A stretch of 64,000 bases of DNA from Symsagittifera roscoffensis (taxonomy: Eukaryota > Xenacoelomorpha > Acoela > Convolutidae): contig NC_087069.1 in NCBI RefSeq assembly GCF_963678635.1, positions 55,699,175 to 55,763,174 of the forward strand, in the 5' to 3' direction. The translations under genes were made by a program, and so were the position numbers. The notes beneath the pieces are model-generated. The model saw only the letters and a program-made list of their open reading frames with translations, searched no databases and was not told the origin of the DNA. Position 1 is the stretch's first letter, and each line of letters opens with the position of its first letter. This document shows positions 44,479-53,600 of the stretch, piece after piece.

Positions 44479-44665
44479 GGAGACTTGACTGGAAGAGGTG
44501 ACCAGCCGAGTGGGAAAGTGGTTCAGGAGCACTTGAGCTGAACCAATAGGAGACTCGACTGGAAGAGGTGACCGGCCGAGTGGGAAAGTGGTTCAGGAAC
44601 ACTTGAGCTGAACCAATAGGAGACTGGACTGGACTGGAACAGGTGACCAGTCGAGTGAGAAAGTA
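44479..44665 (+). repeat. 70-bp tandem repeat, about 2.7 copies
   Basis: Copies start at 44479, 44549 and 44619 with GGAGACTNGACTGG. Each contains GGTGACCAGCCGAGTG and CACTTGAGCTGAACCAATA. The last copy has an extra GGACT and diverges after 44665. Confidence 0.8.
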
Positions 44666-44879
44666 GCCAAGAAGGATTTGGCAGTTCTCGAGTTCTCAAT
44701 TTGGGCAGAACGGGTATCGTTAAAATTCACATTACATTATAGGAAATAAGTGTAAAATTGGATAAGCGATATCCCCCGGTTTTGAGAAACGTTTTTACTT
44801 GAGCAGGCCTGGAGACAGGTCTACGGTTTTCTCTTGAGAGGTTTAGCACCCGGCACTTAAGGTAATTTTTAGGCTTAAG

Positions 44880-44957
44880 AAGGGGGGCTAGAAAGGGGGG
44901 AGGTTAGAAGGGGGGCTGATTAGGTTAGAGGTTGGCGGCTGTAAATTGTAAAAAGGG
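44880..44957 (+). other. G-run cluster, possible G-quadruplex
   Basis: Three GGGGGG runs lie within about 35 bases (44882-44918), and a GGGGGGG run follows at about 44950. The spacing of the first three suits a G-quadruplex in DNA or in the leader RNA, with the fourth run distant or replaced by nearby GG pairs. Confidence 0.4.
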
Positions 44958-45534
44958 GGGGAAATTAGAGTAACTAATTAGTCGACATCGTTGATTTAGT
45001 TACATTAGTCATTAACACGCGTTGGTAATAATAAGTGGATATCGAAATTTGAACTTGAGTTAAGGGAGGTACCCTGGTCGGATTGGTAGGGGGGAACGGA
45101 CGTAGACAATTCTGGTGATACCCAATAAGATTATTAGTTGGGGGGAGGAAAACGCGTGGCAATTAGGTACCAGACAAATTTTTTTTCGACAAAAGGTAGA
45201 CATTGGTCACCTTTGAATTTTAGGCGGGCTCATCTTTCCGTTTTTATTATTTTTTCTAGCTTGGATTTTTGTTGCATTTTGGTGAGGATTTGTGTTTAGT
45301 TTTTATACGAACAGGTGATCACAAGATACCTGCGCACAGGTTTTGGTCTCAAGTTGCTTGGAACATTGAAAGAGAGGTAATTAAAAAGAAATAAGAAAAA
45401 GAGGGGTCAGCATTTGGCTTTTAAGAGAGGGTTTTTGGGAAAACTTTACTAGAGCTTGAGTGGTGGCACAAGGTACAGTGAATCAAGAAGTCCCCATAAC
45501 GAAGAAGAAAGAGGTCCCACCGCTCAACACTTGT

Positions 45535-46200
45535 CAACAGTCTTGGGACAGTGCCAAAGAAGTCTTGGGACAGAGCAGTCTGGGGACAGTCTTGGGACGG
45601 TGCAGTCCTGGGACAGTGTTGGACCAGAACAGTCTTGATACAGTCTTGGGACAGTGGTCTTGGGACAGTGGTCTTGGGACAGTGGTCTTGGGACAGTGGT
45701 CTTGGGACAGTGGTCTTGGGACAAGGGTCTTGGGACAGGGTCTTGGGACAGTGGTCTTGGGACAGGGTCTTGGGACAAGGGTCTTGGGACAGGGTCTTGG
45801 GACAGGGTCTTGGGACAGTGGTCTTGGGACAGGGTCTTGGGACAAGGGTCTTGGGACAAGGGTCTTGGGACAGTGGTCTTGGGACAAGGGTCTTGGGACA
45901 GTGGTCTTGGGACAGTAGTCTTGGGACACTAGCCTTGGGATAGTAGTCTTGGGACAGTAGTCTTGGAACACTAGCCTTGGGACAGTAGTCTTGGGACACT
46001 AACCTTGGGACACTAGCCTTGGGACAGTAGTCTTGGGACACTAGCCTTGGGACAGTAGTCTTGGGACACTAGTCTTGGGACACTAGCCTTGGGACAGTAG
46101 TCTTGGGACACTAGCCTTGGGACAGTAGTCTTGGGACACTAGTCTTGGGACACTAGTCTTGGGACACTAGCCTTGGGACAGTAGCCTTGGGATAGTAGAA
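45535..46200 (+). repeat. 14-bp minisatellite (GTCTTGGGACAGTG family), about 45 units
   Basis: The left half is mainly GTCTTGGGACAGTG with AAGG and AGGG end variants. The right half alternates GTCTTGGGACACTA and GCCTTGGGACAGTA. Because 14 is not a multiple of three, all frames stay open and give repetitive ORFs on both strands that are not genes. The units decay at both ends (45540-45640 and 46200-46250). Confidence 0.9.
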
Positions 46201-46486
46201 AGAAGCCTGGGACGGTACAAAGAAGAGTAGGGACGGTAACTGGAAGTCTTAGGACGGTATAAAAATTGAAGTAAAATTACAATAAGTGTTTGAGACAGAT
46301 TTAAAACAGAACAACACTAGTCGGAACCCGGTACGGTTGGGACCACAAATAAAGAAAGTTTCAAGAAAGGTTTTTATCATGTTGTATATTTCTTTTTAAG
46401 AATTCTTTTTCACAAAAGATTTTATTCGTAGAATAGAATTGTGTATATAATAATTTTGTAAATACGATCAATTGTAAATAGAAATA

Positions 46487-49400
46487 ATGAGACGGAGTAG
46501 GGTACCGGTGCTAGAAAAATGGTCAAGTGGATCAAACACGAAATATAACTCGTCGCTGCGCGGAACGACATCAACGGGCCCAGGCAAAACAAAAGATAAC
46601 TTTTCAGTTAGCATGGTCAGCACGAGGAGTGGCACCGAGAGCAAGACGCGAGAAGATGCGAAGGAAAAACACGTGGAGCCCACAATCGAAATCGACCTAG
46701 AGACACCAGACCAGAGCGTAGATGAAGTGGAGAAAAAGACAACGGAATCCACACCGATGCCCCATATGGAAGATCAAAATCCAAAAACCGTGGAGTTTTC
46801 GCCGATAGACGCGTTGGAAGACACAACAGGCAATACCCGAGAAACGGTGAAAGATGACTCTCAAGTAAAGAAGACATCTTTTACAGAAAAGTTGGCGATG
46901 ATGGTCGGAATGAAATCGAAAGACAACACGGCCGAAGAATCACAGACTGGAAGAGCACGAACATTTGGGACAGTGAGCACGAATGCGACAGAAGCCGACC
47001 CAAAGGAAGAACAGGCCAGAACAGAAGAGGCAGCCGAAAACAAGACAACGGCTGTTCATGAAACAGCTGCTCTAGAGCTTGGCGACCTGATGACAAAGCT
47101 AAATCAGATCGACAAAAAACTAAAGTATAGTGAGGAAGATAGAAACCTGATAAAGAAGGAGTTAAAATACAACAAACACGAATATCTGGATAGTCATTTT
47201 AACCTGGCTAAGGCGACAGACGAGAGACTCCAGCAGATATCGGACAAGGTAGATGCCACCAATGAAGAACGAGATAAGAACATCAAAAAAGATATGCAAC
47301 AGTTGAAAAACCGATATGATGACGTCAACAGCCAATTAGGTAGCCTGGAAAAGAGAATGGACATAATGAACAGGAATCAGGCCGAAAGTTCGAGTGCAAT
47401 ACAGGCGAAGTTGGATGCAATCTTGAGAAATTCTACCTCACAAGAAAGACCGGCAGTGGATCGCACGCAAGGCACCAGAGTTGACTTTGTGGAACCACAA
47501 AGGAACAAACGGCAATCGACACCGTTGCCTTTAAACAGGGATGCGTTAAGCATAGGACCAACGGTTGCTAAAACAATCATGAAAAATGGGACATCAAACA
47601 CAACGAGTGGTCCGGGGGACTCGACAGCTAGCAGCAACGCAGGTCCGGATGCCATGACGTGGGCAAGCACTTGGGAGATGATGAACAGGACTCTAGAGGC
47701 CTTCGCCACGAGGAACACTAACTCGAGCGATAGGAGAGACGGAAAATCAAGAAAAACTTTCAAGAAGCCAAAAAAATTCAAAGACGATTCAGATGGATGC
47801 ATTGACACGTGGGTGGAAGTGATGAGATTACATCTAGAGCAGGATAACTTAAATGATGAAAGGCAAGCATGCACAGCCATACTCAGCAACCTGGAAGGCA
47901 CGGCATTGAAATGCGTGGTTGCAAAGAAAGAAGAAGAACGCGACACCGCGGACAAAATCTTCGAAATATTGCTGAATCGATTCGGATCAGGCATGAAGGG
48001 TCACCAAGCGATGATGCGATTTGAAAAGAGAAGGCAGAGGGACGACGAGTCAATTGATCGGTTCCTAGATGACCTCGAGAGCTTGAGAAGAAGGAGTGAC
48101 CCGGAGGAGTCGACAAACAGAAGAAACTTTAGCATTGCCTCGAAGTTCATTGATGGGGTAAAAAGTGATGACTTAAGAACAATGTTAGCAACATACTACA
48201 CATTGTCGAAAGACAACGCACCGACCCCAGAAGAAATGAGACAGAAATCGAGGGAATACATGCTGATGAAACCCAGGAAATACTCATATTCAGAAAACAG
48301 GAACACGCAAGGGGGAAGTCAACCCCAGAGGTCGTCATGGTACAAGCCGAGAGATGACATGGACAAGCGCAGATCATGCGCGAACTGCGGGTCGGCGGAT
48401 CACCACGTGGCTGACTGCACAACATACAAACAAGGCATGAAGAGTCTAGGATATGCACCGGATGAGGAGGACATGAGCCAGATGGAGGAACACGAGTACT
48501 ATAGTGGCTTAATCATCAAGATAGGCGCAAGATGCTTCTTCTGTAACCAGGAGGGGCACTTCAGAATGGATTGTCCCTTGTTCTGGGAAGCGGTCAAGGA
48601 CCAGAGTCACCCCAAACACAAGTTGGCATTAGCGGCAGTGCAGAATCAGCGGAATAGACAAAACGAGTTTGAATCGAGGAACTTAGGAGCACCAAGCACG
48701 GAATTGCCGACGAAGACAGTGAAAGCTGTAACACATGTTAATGGTGCGATAGAATCCGCGGCTGGGAACTCTCTAGAGATAAATTATGAGAAAGCGGCGA
48801 CGGAAGCAATTGCCAAAGTGAAACAGGATCTGGCTGCGAGAGAAATAGAGCAACGACTAAAGCTGGAGATCGAAAGACAGAATTTTAACGAAGCATTAAC
48901 CGGATCGAACCAAACACCAGAGGCTGTACCGGGCTCAACAAAGACGGGGAATTGTAACACTGTAAAAATGGTGACGGGAAAGCCATTCGGCATATCGAAA
49001 ATTGGGGCTAGAATAATGTCGATAATCACAGTGGGCGGCCACGAGGTAACCAGAAACTTGAGCGAACCGAGCGACCAGACAATAATACACATTGACGTGT
49101 ACGCAGATTACTTGATCTGTATAAGCCCACAAACGACTTCTAGAGCGTTGAGAGCACTACTCACGAGAGGGGGCAGCAAATCGGTACGTGTTGATAACAG
49201 GTATACTGAAGCTTATGGTCCACACGAGGTGATGCTAAATATAGATGGGATCAACATCTATACCAAGACAATGATAACATGTGACGAAGACCTAATTGGG
49301 CAAATCTACGTAGTGAAAGAAGAGTTGAAAGTGAGATCGATTGGACACTGCGCCATGCTTGAAGAAGATACAATGCACATCGGGACAGAGGCAGATGTGA

Positions 49401-50620
49401 CAGGGCACGTGCTAGATATAAGTGGCAAAAAGACTCAGTTGCGTGGGTTACTTGATACGGGAGCAGTCTTGAGCGTCATACCAATCGAAACTTGGGAAAG
49501 GATGGGCTTTGACAAAGGTGACTTGATAGACTCGAGAATACGGCTGTCAGCTGCAAACAAAGGGGCCCTTCGGGTGCTGGGCAGGACGCCGATAATAGCC
49601 CTCAATTTGGGGGAACGTAACATGTGGATAAGCTTTATCGTGGTAGAAAACCTAGATGAATCTGACCAATTCATTTTGGGCAGAGACTTCATCAGGAATT
49701 TCGACCTAACAATTGATCTAAATAACGCAATGTTCAGGATACGGAACCCGGATAGGAGGTACGCAATCAAACCGGTAAATTTAATAATGGAAAATGAAAA
49801 CAAAGCACCGGTATTCTTGAGTAGGAGGGTGAGGCTAAAGGCGAACGAGGCGGCGATTGTAAACTTACGAATGAAAAATTACAATGAACTAAGTGACAAC
49901 AAGCAGGTATGCGTAGTCCCAAATCCAAATAGTCAAAGTGCTGCTGTTTTAGGAAGATCATTCTCGATAACGAAGAGCGGCCTCTGCGTCAGTGTCTTGT
50001 TGAATACCCTTGATATACCGATCACGATACAGAGAGGGAGGAAACTGGGATATGCTTTACCGGTTAAAACTCGATATGAAACGATTGAGAACTCAAAACA
50101 AAATGAAGTTGTTGATTGTCCCAATCACAGGGACAAAATTTGTATCTTGAGACGATTGCAGAAAATAAAAGATTCTTCAGGTCTTATTAAATCACTTAAG
50201 TCAGAAACGGACGATGGGCTGTCGAGCTGTTCGAATTTTCCAGAGCGACCCACACTAGATGAAATGCAAACTGATAAACCGGTTCTGCCGGAGATTGAAC
50301 ATTTGAGGGGCAAACTGAAAGATGAACAGCTCGAAGCCATCAAGGACGTACTAGAGCGGAACGAGGAAGTTTTTTCGAGGCATAAGGCGGATATCGGGTG
50401 TTGTAATTTCGTTGAGCATGAAATAGAACTTGAGGAAAACGCGGTACCACACAGGGAGGGGGCGAGGCGCATGACCCCACACAAATCGGACGCGTGTAGA
50501 AAAGAGATCGAGACGTTACTAGAGTATGACATGATAGAACCATCCAAGTCACCGTGGGCGTGTGGAGTAGTGATGGCCAAAAAGAAAGGCGACCAGTTGA
50601 GGTTTTGTTGTGACTTTTGA
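46487..50620 (+). CDS. Gag-protease and N-terminal RT part of the polyprotein
   Basis: 1,377 codons from ATG; a second ATG at 46613 is also possible. Approximate order: acidic disordered part (1-190); coiled coil (197-315, LGDLMTKLNQIDKKL onward); gag capsid-like core (425-600, TWVEVMRLHLEQDNL to RRRSDPEEST); two CCHC knuckles, CANCGSADHHVADC (631-644) and CFFCNQEGHFRMDC (683-696); a domain of unknown type (820-970); aspartic protease with GLLDTGAVLSVIP (D990) and FILGRDF (about 1062); then the RT entry, IEPSKSPWACGVVMAKKKG. The frame stops at TGA (50618-50620) just after RFCCDF, inside RT, and continues in the same frame. Products would be particle shell, nucleocapsid and maturation protease. 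Confidence 0.9.
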   Translation: MRRSRVPVLEKWSSGSNTKYNSSLRGTTSTGPGKTKDNFSVSMVSTRSGTESKTREDAKEKHVEPTIEIDLETPDQSVDEVEKKTTESTPMPHMEDQNPKTVEFSPIDALEDTTGNTRETVKDDSQVKKTSFTEKLAMMVGMKSKDNTAEESQTGRARTFGTVSTNATEADPKEEQARTEEAAENKTTAVHETAALELGDLMTKLNQIDKKLKYSEEDRNLIKKELKYNKHEYLDSHFNLAKATDERLQQISDKVDATNEERDKNIKKDMQQLKNRYDDVNSQLGSLEKRMDIMNRNQAESSSAIQAKLDAILRNSTSQERPAVDRTQGTRVDFVEPQRNKRQSTPLPLNRDALSIGPTVAKTIMKNGTSNTTSGPGDSTASSNAGPDAMTWASTWEMMNRTLEAFATRNTNSSDRRDGKSRKTFKKPKKFKDDSDGCIDTWVEVMRLHLEQDNLNDERQACTAILSNLEGTALKCVVAKKEEERDTADKIFEILLNRFGSGMKGHQAMMRFEKRRQRDDESIDRFLDDLESLRRRSDPEESTNRRNFSIASKFIDGVKSDDLRTMLATYYTLSKDNAPTPEEMRQKSREYMLMKPRKYSYSENRNTQGGSQPQRSSWYKPRDDMDKRRSCANCGSADHHVADCTTYKQGMKSLGYAPDEEDMSQMEEHEYYSGLIIKIGARCFFCNQEGHFRMDCPLFWEAVKDQSHPKHKLALAAVQNQRNRQNEFESRNLGAPSTELPTKTVKAVTHVNGAIESAAGNSLEINYEKAATEAIAKVKQDLAAREIEQRLKLEIERQNFNEALTGSNQTPEAVPGSTKTGNCNTVKMVTGKPFGISKIGARIMSIITVGGHEVTRNLSEPSDQTIIHIDVYADYLICISPQTTSRALRALLTRGGSKSVRVDNRYTEAYGPHEVMLNIDGINIYTKTMITCDEDLIGQIYVVKEELKVRSIGHCAMLEEDTMHIGTEADVTGHVLDISGKKTQLRGLLDTGAVLSVIPIETWERMGFDKGDLIDSRIRLSAANKGALRVLGRTPIIALNLGERNMWISFIVVENLDESDQFILGRDFIRNFDLTIDLNNAMFRIRNPDRRYAIKPVNLIMENENKAPVFLSRRVRLKANEAAIVNLRMKNYNELSDNKQVCVVPNPNSQSAAVLGRSFSITKSGLCVSVLLNTLDIPITIQRGRKLGYALPVKTRYETIENSKQNEVVDCPNHRDKICILRRLQKIKDSSGLIKSLKSETDDGLSSCSNFPERPTLDEMQTDKPVLPEIEHLRGKLKDEQLEAIKDVLERNEEVFSRHKADIGCCNFVEHEIELEENAVPHREGARRMTPHKSDACRKEIETLLEYDMIEPSKSPWACGVVMAKKKGDQLRFCCDF

Positions 50621-53600
50621 TACCTGAACTCCATCACGGTGAAGGATGCCTATCCCATACCTAGGATTGATGAGAGCCTCTCGAAGTTAGGTGATGCAAA
50701 ATTTTTTACGACTCTTGATTTAGGCTCGGCCTTTTGGCAAGTACCACTAAGGAAGCAGGACAGGGACAAGACAGGGTTTGCCTGCGAGTTGGGTCTGTTT
50801 CAATGGAAACGGATGCCGTTTGGACTCTGCAATGCCACAGCCACGTTTCAGCGGTTGATGGCACACGCGCTGATAGGCGTGACGAAGAAGTATGGCAACC
50901 TGGTAATGTGCTACGTGGATGACGTGGTAATAGCCACACCAACACTGGAAGACCACATTGAGAGACTTGACGAAGTGTTTGCATGCATGAAGAGGTCGGG
51001 GCTAAAGTGTAAACCATCAAAGTGCGAGATACTCAAGGACTCAATAAAATACTTGGGCAGGATGGTAGACAAGCACGGCATCAGACCTGATACGGACGCC
51101 GTGGAAGCAGTCCTGACCTGGAAATCACCCAAGACAGAGCACCAGTTGATGAGCTTCCTGGGTTTCGCTAACTATTATAGAGAATTCATCAAAGGCTATG
51201 CGGACAAGGTATACCCGATGCAACAATTAATGAGACACAAGGGCAAGAAGTTCACGTGGAACAACGCAGCAGAAGAGTCATTCCAGAGAATAAAGAAAGA
51301 GCTATGTGAGGCACCAGTACTGGGTATGCCGACTGAGAAAGGGATGTACGTGCTGGACACGGATGCGTCGGTAGTCGCGATTTCTGGGATTCTCCACCAA
51401 GAACAAGAATGGAATGGGAAGACAGTTTTGAGACCAATAGCGTACGGGAGCAAAATCCTGAGCGACACGGAAATGAAGTACGGAGCACCGAAAGCAGAGA
51501 TGTTCGCGGTGGTTACCTTTGTCGAGAAATACAGGGCATACCTGGGCAGTGAGCCATTCAAGTTGCGAGTCGACAACCGAGCACTGAGCTGGCTGAAAAC
51601 GTACTCAATGGACCAAAGTTACATTGGGAGGTGGATAGTTCGCCTGGACGGATACAACATGATAATTGAGCATAGAACACAAGATAAACATCACAATGCC
51701 GACAGCTTGAGTAAGAAGACGGAGTTCTATGAGAGACAAGAGCAAAGAGAGGCAGACAGACCTGAAATCAAAGATGGCTTCTCCTTCATGGACCAGGAAA
51801 CGTACGACAGTCTTCCACTCACGAGATGGCTGGACAAGTCAGGCAAACCGATAGAAAATCATCCTGAATTGCCTAAAGAGCCTCCAGAGAAGACCATCTT
51901 GAAGAGGAGCAAGAGGTTTCCGATTGAGATAATACTCAAGTCGAAGATCGTGAAGGAGACGCTCAAGGCAAAAGGCTATGATCTTAACCAGGTAGAAGCA
52001 GGAACTGCACAGATAGATGATGACTTAATGAGGTTGCTCGAGGAACTATCAGATGATAAGCCCGTGATCCAAGAGAAGGGTCAAGAGGAACCGGAAGTCA
52101 CTATACTTCGGAGAAAAGAGACAATGAACGATACTGACTCATCAAGAGGAAGCGTCACTGACAGCGAAGATGTCGTGCGGTCACTAGTTGATAAAATCCC
52201 CGAAAACATTCTGGAGCAGACCAAGGTTAGGAAAAAGAAAGTGACGTTCAAAGAAGATACTGAACACCTGGGACTAGGTCAAGAGTCCGGGGAGTGTTCC
52301 AGGTTCACGGGAGAAGGAACCGGAGAAGGAAAATTGTCCGGGGAGCGTGAAGGATGGGATGAAGACTCGGATGAGAGCAGCGAAAACCAAGACAGTCTGT
52401 GCATGATATTGGCGGAAGAGAAGACAAGGCACCACGACAGGGAGTTACAGACGGATCCATCTTCAGGGACATACAACATGGACATACAGGAGATGCGAGG
52501 TGGTGAGGAACTTGAGAAAATTGCGGTTGCAAGGAAACCATTCAGGGAACTATCATGCAACTCAAACATCAGAACGAATCTGGTACCAGAAGATGATATG
52601 AAAATCGTGAAAAGGATGATATGCGTGAAGCTGAGCGACGACATCCAAAACCCTGGTGAGATGAATGGACAGATCATGGCGCTAAAGGAGCATGTCAAGG
52701 CGAGATACAGGCTGTCAGACCTAATAAGAGCCCAACAGAATGACAAAATGACAAGTAATCTCTCCAAATGGATCCAGTCGGGGGTCAAGGAGAAGGGGGA
52801 ACTCGAGGAGGACAGCTACAAGATCTTGAGCCAGTTCTACAAAGAAAAGAAAGACTTACTCTACCACACAGCTGATGGGGTGGTAGCATGCAAAAGGAAA
52901 GATGAGGAGAAGATATTACACAAACACAACCTCATCATACTACCGCAATTGTATCAAACGGAGGTGCTTTTCAGATCGCACGACCAGATGGGACACCAGG
53001 GGATAGATAAAGTACAACAAAGGATACTTCACAGGTTTGATTGGCCAGGAATGAGAAAAGCTTGCGAGAGGTGGGTGAATGCCTGCCTGGCATGTCTCCA
53101 GGTAAAAGACCCAAGGAAGATGAAGTTTCCCCTCAAGTCTGTCGAGAGCTCGGAGTTCAATGAAGTGGTGCAGATAGACCATCAAAAAATCTGCATGACA
53201 GAGTCGGGATATAACCAGATACTAGTTATAATAGATCACTTCACAAAGTTGGCGGAAGCGGTTCCGTGCCAGACAGCCTCGGCCGAAGAGACATGTGATC
53301 ATCTGATAACGCATTGGATATCGCGGTATGGTTGTCCAATGACTTTCCAGTCAGATAACGGTAAAGCTTTTGTGGGGGACTTGACAAAAGATTTGATGAA
53401 GAGATCGCACATTGCTCAAGCACATTCGACAACCTACCATCCACAGACCAACGGGTTGGTAGAGAGACAAAAAAGGACACTGGTCAACATGTTGAGGGTG
53501 TACTGCTCAAGATACATGACGGACTGGGATAAATACCTGCCACAGGTAGTAGGGGCCTACAACAGTACACAACACTCAACGACGGGCATCAGTCCCTTCA

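Larger units (their letters stand above)
43068..46486 (+). other. Long structured leader of the giant retroelement
   Basis: No credible coding region. From about 43340 the composition becomes GC-richer and matches the following ORFs. The leader contains a perfect 9-bp hairpin (TTGATCCAT at 43653, ATGGATCAA at 43667), many CTNGAG words, a 70-bp repeat, an A-rich tract (44215-44310), a G-run cluster and a 14-bp minisatellite. The LTR end and primer-binding site could not be placed. Multiple upstream ATGs make simple scanning to 46487 unlikely; splicing or an internal entry is probable. Confidence 0.5.

Noticed and set aside
45421-46041. Long repetitive ORFs on both strands (SQDPCPKT and SWDSGLGT types)
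   Set aside because: They arise from the 14-bp minisatellite, which keeps all frames open because 14 is not a multiple of three. They show no protein-like complexity.
50600-50640. Programmed stop readthrough or selenocysteine at the TGA
   Set aside because: The codon lies inside the RT core, not at a gag/pol border, and no recoding structure is evident. A plain nonsense mutation is simpler.
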